Shown here: positions 10,451 to 19,374 of the stretch, in pieces | Layout: each line of letters starts with the position of its first letter | Position numbering within the stretch: position 1 is the first letter of the stretch | Assembly: GCF_013868155.1 (NCBI RefSeq) | Contig: NZ_JACEOG010000001.1 | Coordinates: 558,001 to 622,000, forward strand | Source: Aeromicrobium phoceense | GTDB taxonomy: Bacteria > Actinomycetota > Actinomycetes > Propionibacteriales > Nocardioidaceae | DNA length: 64,000 nt | Direction: 5' to 3' | Position numbers and translations under genes: made by a program | The notes under the pieces: generated by a model | The model's database searches: none | Seen by the model: the letters and a program-made list of their open reading frames with translations, nothing else | What the model was told of the DNA's origin: nothing

Positions 10451-11047
10451 TCAGATCCAGCCGTGCTCGTAGGCGTGCTCGGCAGCCTCGTGCCGTGACG
10501 ACGTGTCCGTCTTGGCCATCGCGTTCGACAGGTAGTTGCGCACCGTGCCCTCGGCGAGGTGCAGCGTCCCGGCGATCTCGGCGACCGAGAGGTGCCGCCG
10601 GGTCAGCCGCAGGGCGTCCAGCTCGCGATCCGACAGCGGACAGGACTCGGCCTCGAGGGCGGCGGCCGCGACCTCGGAGTCGACGTAGCGCTTGCCCGCG
10701 GCGACCTGGCGGATCACCTCGGCCAGCGCCGAGACCGGGCTGGACTTGGGCACGAAGCCCGCGACCCCCGCCGCCATGGCGCGACGCAGCACCCCCGGTC
10801 GCGCGTGGCGGGTCATCAGGACCGAGCGCGAGCGGCCGTCGATCTGGGTGGCCACCTCGATCCCGTCGGTGGGAGGCATCTCGAGGTCGAGCAGCACCAC
10901 GTCGGGCTCGTGCAGCCGCACCAGGTCGAGACCGTCGGCGCCGTTGGCCGCCTCGCCCACGACGTCGAGGTCGTCCTCCAGCGCCAGCAGCGCCACGATC
11001 GCGCTGCGGATCATCTCCTCGTCGTCGACGACCACGACCCGGATCAC
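10451..11047 (-). CDS. NarL/LuxR-family response regulator
   Basis: 198 residues. Receiver domain with acidic pocket D8/D9 and phospho-acceptor Asp54 in LLDLEMPP, followed by a LuxR-type helix-turn-helix from about residue 138 (LSDRELDALRL through AEGTVRNYLSNAM). The GTG start at 11047 overlaps the kinase stop by 4 nt (GTGA), so the pair is translationally coupled. This is the DesR-like half of a DesK/DesR-type system. Its likely target is the divergent ABC-2 transporter operon at 12269-13965, a common arrangement for such pairs. Confidence 0.9.
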   Translation of the reverse strand: MIRVVVVDDEEMIRSAIVALLALEDDLDVVGEAANGADGLDLVRLHEPDVVLLDLEMPPTDGIEVATQIDGRSRSVLMTRHARPGVLRRAMAAGVAGFVPKSSPVSALAEVIRQVAAGKRYVDSEVAAAALEAESCPLSDRELDALRLTRRHLSVAEIAGTLHLAEGTVRNYLSNAMAKTDTSSRHEAAEHAYEHGWI

Positions 11048-12171
11048 GTGAGCACCTCGACGGTGAAGACGTCGCCTTCGCGCCGCACGGAGAGGCGACC
11101 ACCGGCGGCGGCCACGCGCTCGGTGAGCGACGCGAGGCCCGAGCCGTGCGACGAGACCGCCGGCTCGGCCGCGCCGTCGTTGACGATCGTGAGCCGGTCC
11201 GGCACCGCGGAGATCCGCACCGACGTCGCGTCGCTGTGGCGCAGGATGTTCGTGGTCGCCTCGCGCAGCGCCAGCGCGAACAGCGGCCGGTCGAGATCCT
11301 CGGAGCACTCGACCACGACCTCGGCGCCCGTCGCCTCGAGCACGGCGGCGGCGTTCGCGATCTCCTCGCGCAGGCTCGTGCGCCGGTAGCCGCGCACGAT
11401 CTCCTTCGTCTCGGTGATGGCGGCGCGGGCGATCTGCTGGACCTCGGCCATCGACGCGCGGGCGGCATCCGGGTCGCTGTCGAGCTGCCGCTCGGCCAGC
11501 TCGGCCTTCAGCGCGATGACCTGGAGGTGGTGGCCCTGGACGTCGTGGAGGTCGGCGGCGAGGCGCAGGCGCTCGCGCACGGCCGCCAGGTCGGCCTGGG
11601 CCTCACCGCTCGAGCGGACGTGGAGCATGAGCTGCCACAGCCAGACCTGGAAGATGCAGACCGCCGGCAGGAAGAGGGCCAGGTAGCCCAGCACGTAGCC
11701 GCCCTCGACATCGAGGTCGCGCAGCTGCTCCCATCCCCCGACGGCGTACACGCCCACGAGCAGGGGCAGCGTCACGACCAGAAGGAGGATGCGTCGGCGC
11801 GCGGCGAGGTCGACCGCCAGCAGGGACACCACCAGCCACGGCACCATCACGATGCCGACGGGGAAGGCCGGCGGGATCCACGCCAGCGGCAGGACCAGGA
11901 GCGCCGGTGCGAGGTACAGCCCCCGCTGCTCCCACGTGAGCCGCTCGTGCCCGAGCCCGGCGCGTGCAGAGGCGACCAGCGGGCGGCACGAGAGCAGGAC
12001 GACCGCGGCGATGACCACGAGCAGCAGCGCGTTGCGGAGCACCGCCGTGCCCTCGAGGAGGTCCGCGGCCGCGCGCACGACCGGCCCGGCGAGCCCGAGC
12101 GCCACGTAGAGCCACAGGCTCACGGCCGTGTAGCGCCACGTCGCGAGGAAGCCGTCGGGGTTCGAGCTCAC
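11044..12171 (-). CDS. DesK-type sensor histidine kinase
   Basis: 375 residues. The N-terminal half has about five or six hydrophobic segments and no large extracellular sensor domain, so it probably senses the membrane or an intramembrane signal. HisKA_3 motif ADLHDVQGHHLQVIALK with the phospho-accepting His near residue 206; HATPase region with ALREATTNILRHS and GSGLASL. The GTG start at 12171 is chosen because TACGGT (12178-12183) lies seven bases upstream (leaderless); the frame continues upstream only as antisense to the transporter genes. Forms an operon with the response regulator. Confidence 0.88.
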   Translation of the reverse strand: MSSNPDGFLATWRYTAVSLWLYVALGLAGPVVRAAADLLEGTAVLRNALLLVVIAAVVLLSCRPLVASARAGLGHERLTWEQRGLYLAPALLVLPLAWIPPAFPVGIVMVPWLVVSLLAVDLAARRRILLLVVTLPLLVGVYAVGGWEQLRDLDVEGGYVLGYLALFLPAVCIFQVWLWQLMLHVRSSGEAQADLAAVRERLRLAADLHDVQGHHLQVIALKAELAERQLDSDPDAARASMAEVQQIARAAITETKEIVRGYRRTSLREEIANAAAVLEATGAEVVVECSEDLDRPLFALALREATTNILRHSDATSVRISAVPDRLTIVNDGAAEPAVSSHGSGLASLTERVAAAGGRLSVRREGDVFTVEVLT

Positions 12172-12196
12172 GGCTCGACCGTAGCCGAGGAGGCGC

Positions 12197-12210
12197 ATGA
12201 CAGATGTCAT
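12197..12210. promoter_or_regulatory. Short dyad between kinase and ABC transporter genes
   Basis: ATGACA-GA-TGTCAT is a 6+2+6 inverted repeat in the divergent region, 14 bases upstream of the kinase -10 box (TACGGT, 12178-12183). Position and symmetry suit a dimeric regulator such as the adjacent NarL-type protein. ATG 12197 could also be read as a start of the ATPase gene, but the ATG at 12269 fits the family better. Confidence 0.4.
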
Positions 12211-12268
12211 CAGTCGTGGTGACGCCACGCTCTGGTGGGGGCGGCCGCGGGTCGACGAGGGTGGAGCC

Positions 12269-13207
12269 ATGGAGACCAACGACAGCACCGTGATCGAGGC
12301 CCGGGGACTCGTGTGCTCGTACGGCGACTTCACCGCCGTACGGGACGTCGACCTCACCGTGCACCGCGGTGAGCTCTTCGCCCTGCTCGGCACCAACGGC
12401 GCGGGCAAGACCACGACCATGGAGACCCTCGAGGGCCATCGCGCGGCCGACGGCGGGCGGGTGCGCATCCTGGGGCTGGACCCCGTCGCCGATCGCGCCG
12501 CCCTGCGGCCCCGGCTCGGCATCATGCTGCAGGAGACCGGCTTCGCGGGTGACCTCACGGTGCGCGAGACGGTCGACCTGTGGGCCAGCCTGACGACCAA
12601 CCCCGGCCCGACCGACGAGGCGCTGGAGCGGCTCTCCCTGGCGGACCGCGCGGGCACCCGCGTCGTCCAGCTCTCGGGTGGCCAGCGGCGACGGCTCGAC
12701 CTCGTCCTGGCGACGCTGAACCGGCCCGAGGTGCTGTTCCTGGACGAGCCGACCGCGGGCCTCGACCCCGAGTCGCGCGAGTCCGCATGGCGCTTCGTCG
12801 CCGACCTCAAGGCGAGCGGCACGACCGTCGTCCTGACCACGCACTACCTCGAGGAGGCCGAGGCCCTCGCTGACCGCGTCGCGATCATGCACGAGGGCCG
12901 CCTCGCCACCGAGGGCACGCTGACCGACGTGATCGGCACCGCCCCGGCCGCGATCGAGTTCAGCATCGCCGACCGTCCGGGCGCCGACCTGGACCGCGAG
13001 CTGCGCACCGTCGTCGACCCCGTCGGCGTGCAGATCGAGGCGGGTCGGGTCCGGCTCGACGTCGACGACCTGCAGACCTCGCTGGGGCGGCTGCTGCGCT
13101 GGGCCGACCAGCACGGCCACCGCCTCGAACGCCTCAACGCCTCGGAGGCCAGCCTCTCCGAGATCTTCTCCCGCGTCAGCCACACCCGACTGGAGGATGC
13201 CTCATGA
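12269..13207 (+). CDS. ABC transporter ATP-binding protein
   Basis: 312 residues. Walker A GTNGAGKTTT at about residues 41-50, signature LSGGQRRR near 136, Walker B VLFLDEPTAGLDP near 156, and the switch His in TTHYLEEAE. A C-terminal extension of about 90 residues (from 220) is typical of drug or lipid exporters of the CcmA/NatA class. ATG 12269 is preferred to in-frame ATG 12197 because the protein then begins near the usual first strand, with GGTGGAG close upstream. The permease gene overlaps the stop by 4 nt. With the divergent two-component system it forms a sensor-exporter module, often for antimicrobial or lipid stress. Confidence 0.92.
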   Translation: METNDSTVIEARGLVCSYGDFTAVRDVDLTVHRGELFALLGTNGAGKTTTMETLEGHRAADGGRVRILGLDPVADRAALRPRLGIMLQETGFAGDLTVRETVDLWASLTTNPGPTDEALERLSLADRAGTRVVQLSGGQRRRLDLVLATLNRPEVLFLDEPTAGLDPESRESAWRFVADLKASGTTVVLTTHYLEEAEALADRVAIMHEGRLATEGTLTDVIGTAPAAIEFSIADRPGADLDRELRTVVDPVGVQIEAGRVRLDVDDLQTSLGRLLRWADQHGHRLERLNASEASLSEIFSRVSHTRLEDAS

Positions 13208-13965
13208 GCACCACGACCCATGCATCGCCGACGTCGATCGCCCGCATCCGGGCCATCGCCGGCTCCGAGTTCCGCCTCATCGCCCGTTCCAAGGCCGTGC
13301 TGTTCAGCGCCACGCTGCTGCCGCTGATGTTCGCGGTGTTCCTGTTCGTGCAGCGCGACGCCGCCGTCGAGGCCTCCGGCGACGCGGTCGCGTCCGTCGG
13401 CATGGTCTCGATGGTCGTCATGTTCTTCGTGACGTTCACCGTCTACATCACCGCGACGACGACGCTCGTGACGCGGCGGCAGGACCTGTTCCTCAAGCGG
13501 CTGCGCTCGGGCGAGTCCCCGGACCTGGTCATCCTGACCGGACTCCTGCTCCCGCCCGTCGCGCTGTGCCTGCTCCAGAGCGCGGCCGTCATGGCCGTCA
13601 TGATCGCCCTCGGCAACGGTGTTCCCGGCGCGTGGTGGTGGCTCGTCCTGGCCCTCGTCGGGCTGCTCGCGGCCTGCGTCACCGCCGCCACCGCGACCGC
13701 CGCCCTGACGCCGAACCCCAGCGCCGCCCAGATCTCGAGCATGCCCTTCGTGGCGCTCGCGCTCGGCACCCTGATCGCCTCGCCCATCACCGAGAACCCC
13801 TGGCTGGACCTCACCCCCGGCGGCGCCCTCGTGACCTTGGTGCGGGCCGCCTACGAGATCGACGTGTACGGCAACGTCGGCGTCGCCGTCGCGGGACTCG
13901 CCCTGTGGACCTACGTGGGCTACGACCTGACGAAGCGGCTGTTCCGCTGGGAGCCGCGGCACTGA
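13204..13965 (+). CDS. ABC-2 type transporter permease
   Basis: 253-residue integral membrane protein with about six transmembrane segments and the ABC-2 pattern of a first helix after SEFRLIARSKAVL, a long central cluster, and a C-terminal helix. It starts in a 4-nt overlap (ATGA) with the ATPase gene and surely forms the exporter with it. The substrate is unknown; linearmycin-type and daunorubicin-type exporters share this shape. Confidence 0.85.
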   Translation: MSTTTHASPTSIARIRAIAGSEFRLIARSKAVLFSATLLPLMFAVFLFVQRDAAVEASGDAVASVGMVSMVVMFFVTFTVYITATTTLVTRRQDLFLKRLRSGESPDLVILTGLLLPPVALCLLQSAAVMAVMIALGNGVPGAWWWLVLALVGLLAACVTAATATAALTPNPSAAQISSMPFVALALGTLIASPITENPWLDLTPGGALVTLVRAAYEIDVYGNVGVAVAGLALWTYVGYDLTKRLFRWEPRH

Positions 13966-13998
13966 CGGGCCGTCGCGGGGCGGTGGGAGAATGGGCGC

Positions 13999-14460
13999 AT
14001 GTCAGCTCTCAAGGACCAGCTCCGCGACGACCTCAACACCGCCCTCAAGTCGCGTGACGCGCTGCGCACCTCCGTGATCCGCATGGTGCTCGCCGCGATC
14101 ACCAACGCCGAGGTGGCCGGCAAGGAGGCGCGCGAGCTGACCGACGACGACGTGCTCACCGTGCTCTCGTCGGAGGCCAAGAAGCGCCGCGAGTCGGCCA
14201 CCGCGTTCGACGAGGGCAACCGCCCCGAGCTGGCCGACAAGGAGCGCGCCGAGGCGGCGATCCTGGCCGAGTACCTCCCCGAGCCGCTGAGCGACGAGGA
14301 GATCTCCGCGCTCGTCGCCGGGGTCATCGAGCAGACCGGCGCCGCCGGCGAGGGCATGAAGGCCATGGGCAAGGTCATGGGCGCCGTGACGGCGCAGACC
14401 AAGGGCCGGGCCGACGGCGGGGCCGTGGCGGCCGAGGTCAGGCGCCAGCTGGGCGCCTGA
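13999..14460 (+). CDS. GatB/YqeY domain protein
   Basis: 153 residues, the usual size for stand-alone YqeY proteins. It has the helical domain also found at the C terminus of GatB, with the conserved segments LKSRDALRTSVIRMVL, LAEYLPEPLSDEEI and MGKVMGAV. It is thought to help tRNA-dependent amidation or tRNA binding; the exact role is unsettled. GAGAAT at 13987-13992 lies seven bases before ATG 13999, predicting a leaderless transcript. The gene is convergent with ponA2, with 6 bases between stops. Confidence 0.9.
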   Translation: MSALKDQLRDDLNTALKSRDALRTSVIRMVLAAITNAEVAGKEARELTDDDVLTVLSSEAKKRRESATAFDEGNRPELADKERAEAAILAEYLPEPLSDEEISALVAGVIEQTGAAGEGMKAMGKVMGAVTAQTKGRADGGAVAAEVRRQLGA

Positions 14461-14466
14461 GTTCGC

Positions 14467-16650
14467 TCAGTCGTCGTCCCCGCCGCGACCGCGTCCGCGG
14501 CCCCGGTCGTCATCGCCGCCACCGCCGCGCCGCGGAGCCGCCTTGGCGGCCGAGGGCAGGGAGACGGAGTCGAACTTGGCGGGGGTGAGGGACTTCTCGA
14601 TCTCGCCCATCGCCGCCTTCCACTGCGGACCGGCCAGCGACGAACCGCCGGCCTGCGCGAACGACACCGGCGTGCCCCGCAGGGTCGTGCCGACGAGTCC
14701 GGCCGGCTGGCCCTTCTTGTTGATGCCGGCGATCATCGAGGCCGCCGCGATCTCGGGGGTGTAGCCCACGTACCAGACGGCCTTGCTGTCGTTGGTCGTA
14801 CCGGTCTTGGCCGCCGAGGGGATGCCCAGGCCCGTGCCGTTGCTGTGGCCGAAGCCGCCCGGCTGCTGCAGACCCACGAGGATCGCGTTCACCGTCGCGG
14901 CGGTCTTCTTGCTCATCGCGCGCTTGCACTCGGGCTTGTACTTCTTGATCGTCTTGCCGCTGCGGTCGAGGATCTCCGCGACCGGCAGGGGCTCGCAGTA
15001 CATGCCACCGGCGGCGGGCGCGGCGTAGGCGGCCGCCATGTCGAGCGGGCTGACGTCGATCGGGCCCAGCGTGAACGACGGGATGTAGCTGCCGGGGCTG
15101 CCCTTGTCGACGTCGGGCTCGGCGGTGGGGATGCCCAGCTTCTTGGCCATCTTGACCGTCTCGCACAGGCCCGCATCGCGCTCGAGCTGGGCGAAGTAGG
15201 TGTTCACCGAGCGGCGCAGGCCGGTGACCATGTTGAAGCCGCCGGCGCCCGTGGAGTTCTTGACCTCCCACTGGCCCGTGCCGTTGCCGTCGCAGTCGAA
15301 GTAGGTGCCCGTGGGGATCTTCATCGTCTGCGGCGAGTTGTAGGACTTGCTCGCCGGGATCCCGTCCTCGAGGGCCGCGGCGGCGGTGAACATCTTGAAG
15401 GTCGAGCCGGCTTGGAAGCCGTTCGAGTCGCCGTACCGGCGGGGCACGGAGAAGTTGATGTACGTCTCGCCCTTCTTCTTGCCCATCGAGCGCGACTGGC
15501 CGATGGCGCGCACCTTGCCGGTGCCGGGCTCGACGAGGGCCAGCGAGCCGATCGCCTTGTCGTTGGCGCCGACGTACTTGGTGACGGCCTTGTTGACCGA
15601 CTTCTGCATCGAGAGGTCGATGTTGGTCTTGATCGTCAGGCCGCCGCGCTCGAGCATCGCCTGGCGCTGCTTGACGGTCTCGCCGAGCGCCGGCTCCTGC
15701 AGCAGGTAGCGGCGGATGTAGTCGCACGAGAACGCGGCGTCGGAGTCGACGCAGCCGTTGGGGAACGAGGTGATCTTCAGGCCGATGGGGGTGGCGCTGA
15801 GCTTCTCGGCCTCGGCGGCGGGGACCTTGCCCAGCCGCGCCATGACGCCGAGCACCGTGTTGCGGCGCTGCAGCGCGCGCTCGGGGTAGATGCGCGGGTT
15901 GAACTGCTCGGGGTTCTGGACCAGTCCGGCCAGCGTGGCGGCCTGGGCGGTCGAGAGCTTGTCGGGGCTGACCGAGAAGTAGTGGTAGGCCGCGGCGCGG
16001 ATGCCGTACGCCCCGTCGCCGAAGTAGGCGATGTTCAGGTAGTGCTCCAGGATCTCGTCCTTGGAGTACTTCTTCTCGTAGTTGATCGCCAGCTTCAGCT
16101 CGCGGATCTTGCGCGCGGTGGAGACCTCGGTGGCGGCGGCGCGCTGCTCCTTCGTGGTGGCCTGCTGCACGAGGGTCAGCTTCACCAGCTGCTGGGTGAT
16201 CGACGAGCCGCCCTGGGTGTTGCCCGCGGAGGCGTTGTTCATCAGGGCGCGCAGGGTGCCCTTGAGGTCGAGGGCGCCGTGCTCGTAGAAGCGGTAGTCC
16301 TCGATCGAGATGATCGCCGTCTGCATGACGGGGGCGATCTTCGCGAGCGGCACGTCCTGGCGGTTCTCCTGGTAGAAGTACGCGACGCGCTTGCCGTTGG
16401 AGGCGATCAGGCGGGTGGTCTGGGGGTTCGGCAGGTCCTGCAGCGCGAGCGGCAGGTCGACGATGTCCTTGCTGGCCTTGTTCGAGGTGGCGGCCAGGAA
16501 GGCGGTGCCCGGCACGAAGATCGCCGCGACGATCACGCCGGCCAGCGCCGAGAGCCACGCGATCGAGCCGATCGCCCCCAGCTTGGACGTCGGCCGTGGT
16601 TCGCTCTCGGCGACCTTCTTGATCGAGTCACCCATGTCCTGCCAAGCCAT
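14467..16650 (-). CDS. ponA2: Bifunctional penicillin-binding protein (class A, PonA2-like)
   Basis: 727 residues. One transmembrane segment near residues 27-48, then a GT51 glycosyltransferase domain (SIEDYRFYEHG near 117; GGSSITQQLVK). The transpeptidase domain has SxxK in GSTFKMF near 417, SVN near 481 and KTGT near 616. It polymerises and cross-links peptidoglycan on the outer face of the membrane. The C terminus is a low-complexity Arg/Gly/Asp tail (GRGRGRGGDDD) and lacks the PASTA domain I recall for mycobacterial PonA2. Start 16650 is supported by TATCCT (16658-16663), a leaderless arrangement; the frame continues upstream. Divergent from whiB4, as in M. tuberculosis. Confidence 0.93.
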   Translation of the reverse strand: MAWQDMGDSIKKVAESEPRPTSKLGAIGSIAWLSALAGVIVAAIFVPGTAFLAATSNKASKDIVDLPLALQDLPNPQTTRLIASNGKRVAYFYQENRQDVPLAKIAPVMQTAIISIEDYRFYEHGALDLKGTLRALMNNASAGNTQGGSSITQQLVKLTLVQQATTKEQRAAATEVSTARKIRELKLAINYEKKYSKDEILEHYLNIAYFGDGAYGIRAAAYHYFSVSPDKLSTAQAATLAGLVQNPEQFNPRIYPERALQRRNTVLGVMARLGKVPAAEAEKLSATPIGLKITSFPNGCVDSDAAFSCDYIRRYLLQEPALGETVKQRQAMLERGGLTIKTNIDLSMQKSVNKAVTKYVGANDKAIGSLALVEPGTGKVRAIGQSRSMGKKKGETYINFSVPRRYGDSNGFQAGSTFKMFTAAAALEDGIPASKSYNSPQTMKIPTGTYFDCDGNGTGQWEVKNSTGAGGFNMVTGLRRSVNTYFAQLERDAGLCETVKMAKKLGIPTAEPDVDKGSPGSYIPSFTLGPIDVSPLDMAAAYAAPAAGGMYCEPLPVAEILDRSGKTIKKYKPECKRAMSKKTAATVNAILVGLQQPGGFGHSNGTGLGIPSAAKTGTTNDSKAVWYVGYTPEIAAASMIAGINKKGQPAGLVGTTLRGTPVSFAQAGGSSLAGPQWKAAMGEIEKSLTPAKFDSVSLPSAAKAAPRRGGGGDDDRGRGRGRGGDDD

Positions 16651-16722
16651 GGACACGAGGATACGGGAGATCGGCAACCGGATTCGCCAGCGCGCACGCG
16701 GCGCGGACGAGGCCCGCATGAC

Positions 16723-16786
16723 TAGTTGGAACTATGTATCAACTACCCGGACGAATCTGTCCGGTTCGCTTCCTGATCCCTACGCT
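16723..16786 (+). promoter_or_regulatory. whiB4 promoter region with two dyads
   Basis: TAGTTG (16723-16728) and CAACTA (16740-16745) are inverted repeats with an 11-nt spacer. CCGGAC (16747-16752) and GTCCGG (16759-16764) are inverted repeats with a 6-nt spacer. TACGCT at 16781-16786 is a plausible -10 box, so the second dyad covers the -35 position and the first lies just upstream. This layout suggests control by one or two dimeric regulators. The transcript leader would be about 65 nt. Confidence 0.45.
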
Positions 16787-16856
16787 GAAGTCACAGCAGA
16801 AACAAACCTCCTTCCGGTCACGGGGACCGGCGGGATCTCGGGAAAGGTCTCTGCGC

Positions 16857-17114
16857 ATGTGGAACAACAACTGGTCTCAGGACGCAGCCTGCTTGGGAAA
16901 GTCCGACGATCTCTTCGTCAAGGGCGCTGAGCAGAACCGCGCCAAGCTCGTCTGCAACGGGTGCGACGTCCGGGCCGAGTGCCTCGCCGAAGCCCTCGAC
17001 AACCGCATCGAGTGGGGCGTGTGGGGCGGCATGACCGAGCGCGAGCGCCGTGCGCTGCTGCGCCGCAAGCCCAACGTGCGCAAGTGGCGCGAGCTGCTGG
17101 TCACCGCCAGCTGA
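16857..17114 (+). CDS. whiB4: WhiB-family iron-sulfur regulator (WhiB4-like)
   Basis: 85 residues. Four cysteines ligate a 4Fe-4S cluster: C12, C33, C36 and C42 (CX2CX5C). The turn GVWGG and the following MTERERRALLRRKPNV match the WhiB4/WblA branch, as does ALDNRIEW. Wbl proteins act with the primary sigma factor and respond to O2 or NO. ATG 16857 follows GGAAAGG and gives the family's short N terminus; a longer frame from 16734 would be unusual. Its place beside ponA2 and the two ArsA-type ATPases is the same as for M. tuberculosis whiB4, which strengthens the name. Confidence 0.88.
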   Translation: MWNNNWSQDAACLGKSDDLFVKGAEQNRAKLVCNGCDVRAECLAEALDNRIEWGVWGGMTERERRALLRRKPNVRKWRELLVTAS

Positions 17115-17129
17115 CCTTCCTCAGACGCC

Positions 17130-18320
17130 CTACGGGGCGCCGAGGTGGTCGCCGATCACCCTGAGTCCGACGAGGTCGTGGACGTCCGTGTCCAGCGCGG
17201 GCACGGGCACGACCTCCACGTTCCGGTGGGCCGCACTGAACCGCTCACGCAGCCGGTTCTCCCGCTCCGCCAGACGCATCCGCTCGGCATGGACGTCGAG
17301 CAGCTCGGCCGTCCGCCGCTCGGCCGCCTTGCCCTGGGCCAGCCGGGGCGACGCGGACTCCGCGTCGGCCGCCGAGACCCCCGCCGCCGACTCGTCGTGG
17401 ACGCGGTTCACCACGAGGCCGGCCAGCGGCATGTCGTCGGCCGCCAGCCGCTCCACGAAGTAGGCCGCCTCGCGCATCGCCGCCGACTCGGGCGCCGCGA
17501 TCACCAGGAACGCCGTCCCCTCCGCCTGCAGGAGCGAGAACGTCGCCTCCGCGCGCTGGCGGAAGCCGCCGAAGAGCGTGTCGAACGCCGCGATGAACGT
17601 CTGCATGTCGGTGAGCACCTGGGCGCCGAGCACCTTGTTGAGCGCGGCCGTGACGATCCCCAGTCCCGCCGACAGCAGCCGCGCCGGGCCACGCGCGGGC
17701 GCCAGCATGAGGCGGATGAACCGGCCGTCGAGCAGTGACGAGAGCCGCTCGGGCGCGTCGAGGAAGTCCAGCGCCGAGCGCGACGGAGGCGTGTCGACGA
17801 CGATGAGGTCCCACCGGTCCTCCGCGTGCAGCTGGCCGAGCTTCTCCATCGCCATGTACTCCTGCGTGCCCGCGAACGAGCTCGACAGCGCGACGTAGAA
17901 CGGATTGGTGAGGATCTCCGCCGCCTTCTCCGGCGAGGCGTGCGACTCGACCACCTCGTCGAAGGTGGTCTTCATGTCGAGCATCATCGCGTCCAGCGAT
18001 CCGCCGGCCGACGAGTCGATCCCCTGCACCGGGCGGGGCGTGTTGTCCAGCTCGAGCAGTCCCAGCGACTGGGCCAGGCGGCGCGCGGGGTCGATCGTGA
18101 GCACGCAGACGGTGCGGCCGCTCTCGGCGGCGCGCAGGGCGAGCGCCGCCGCCGTGGTGGTTTTGCCGACGCCGCCCGAGCCGCAGCACACGACGATGCG
18201 GGTCTTCGGATCGGCGATCAGGGCGTCGACGTCGATGCGTGCCGGCTGCTCGGTGCTGGAGAGGCGGCGCTCGGTGCGCGGCCGGCGCTCCTTGGGCGTC
18301 GTCGTCACCCGGGTGCTCAT
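17130..18320 (-). CDS. ArsA/GET3-type ATPase, second of pair
   Basis: 396 residues. Deviant Walker A CCGSGGVGKTTTAA at about 46-58, LTIDPARRLAQSLG, and the switch motif VDTPPSRSALDFLD. The first 40 residues are a charged linker. No arsenite-binding cysteine set is visible, so the old name 'anion-transporting ATPase' should not be taken as arsenic resistance. It corresponds by position to Rv3680 of M. tuberculosis. ATG 18320 overlaps the upstream gene's stop by 4 nt, so the two ATPases are coupled and probably form a heteromer. Convergent with whiB4. Confidence 0.88.
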   Translation of the reverse strand: MSTRVTTTPKERRPRTERRLSSTEQPARIDVDALIADPKTRIVVCCGSGGVGKTTTAAALALRAAESGRTVCVLTIDPARRLAQSLGLLELDNTPRPVQGIDSSAGGSLDAMMLDMKTTFDEVVESHASPEKAAEILTNPFYVALSSSFAGTQEYMAMEKLGQLHAEDRWDLIVVDTPPSRSALDFLDAPERLSSLLDGRFIRLMLAPARGPARLLSAGLGIVTAALNKVLGAQVLTDMQTFIAAFDTLFGGFRQRAEATFSLLQAEGTAFLVIAAPESAAMREAAYFVERLAADDMPLAGLVVNRVHDESAAGVSAADAESASPRLAQGKAAERRTAELLDVHAERMRLAERENRLRERFSAAHRNVEVVPVPALDTDVHDLVGLRVIGDHLGAP

Positions 18321-19297
18321 CGGGCGTCCTCCACGAGGGGCGCGAGCTGCTCCGCGAGGTCCTGCAGCGCGCCGAGGTCGATGCCGCCGGTGAGCAAGGG
18401 CAACGACACGTGCGGCCGGCTGCACCCGTCGATGATCCGCTGCTGCTCGGTCTGGAGGTGCTGGCGCTCGACGTGGCCGAACCCGTCGGCCACGAGCGTG
18501 GCGGCGGCCTCGCGCGGCAGGCCGGCCCGCTCCAGCACGGGAGCCACCGCCTTCGCGTCGAGCCGCCCCGCCTCGAGGGCCTCGACGGTGTCGTCCGACA
18601 GCAGGGACGGACGGACGAGGTTCACCACGACATGACCGACGGGCAGGCCCTCGCGGGTCAGCTCGTCGATGCCGTCGAGCGTCTCCTGCACGGGCATCTC
18701 CTCCAGCACGGTGACGAGGTGCACGGCCGTCTGCGGACTGCGCATCATCGTCATGATCGACTCGGACTGGGTCTTGATCGGGCCGACCTTGGCCAGGCCG
18801 GCGACGTCGTCGTTGACCCCGAGGAAGCGCGCGATGCGGCCCGTGGGCGGCGCGTCGACCACCACCGCGTCGTAGACGAAGTCGGAGGACTTGCCGCCCT
18901 TGCGACGGCGGGCGGCCTCGTAGACCTTGCCGGTCAGCAGCACGTCGCGCACGCCCGGCGCGATCGTCGTGGCGAAGTCGATGACGCCGAACTTGTCGAG
19001 GGCCCGGCCCGCGCGGCCGAGGCGGTAGTACATCTGCAGGTACTCCAGCAGCGCCGCCTCGGGATCGATCGCGAGCGCGTGGACGTGGCCCCCGGCGTCG
19101 CTCGTGGCGATGCGGCGCTCCTCGTAGGGCAGCGGGGGCACGTCGAAGAGCTGCGCGATGCCCTGACGCCCCTCGACCTCGCACAGCAGCACCGTGAGTC
19201 CGCGCCCGGCGAGGGCGAGGGCGAGGGCGGCGGCCACCGTGGTCTTGCCGGTGCCGCCCTTGCCCGTCACCACGTGCAGGGGGGTCGAGTTCGCCAC
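18317..19297 (-). CDS. ArsA/GET3-type ATPase, first of pair
   Basis: 326 residues. Walker A TGKGGTGKTTVAA at residues 11-23; VVDAPPTGRIARFL is the switch II-like motif. Shorter than its partner and lacking the N-terminal extension. Corresponds by position to Rv3679. The GTG start at 19297 has TAGTCT at 19305-19310, spaced for a leaderless transcript. Genetics in mycobacteria link this ATPase pair to envelope or redox physiology rather than arsenic export; a role here is inferred only from conservation of the block. Confidence 0.88.
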   Translation of the reverse strand: MANSTPLHVVTGKGGTGKTTVAAALALALAGRGLTVLLCEVEGRQGIAQLFDVPPLPYEERRIATSDAGGHVHALAIDPEAALLEYLQMYYRLGRAGRALDKFGVIDFATTIAPGVRDVLLTGKVYEAARRRKGGKSSDFVYDAVVVDAPPTGRIARFLGVNDDVAGLAKVGPIKTQSESIMTMMRSPQTAVHLVTVLEEMPVQETLDGIDELTREGLPVGHVVVNLVRPSLLSDDTVEALEAGRLDAKAVAPVLERAGLPREAAATLVADGFGHVERQHLQTEQQRIIDGCSRPHVSLPLLTGGIDLGALQDLAEQLAPLVEDAR

Positions 19298-19374
19298 GTC
19301 GTCGAGACTACCGAGGGTGCGACGGAAGTGTCGGGCGAGAACCGCGCCCGCCCGTGCGGGATACAGTCGGCCCC

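Noticed and set aside
17130..19297. Arsenite efflux operon
   Set aside because: The ArsA-type ATPases lack an evident metal-binding cysteine set, there is no arsB or arsR nearby, and synteny points to the Rv3679/Rv3680 pair.
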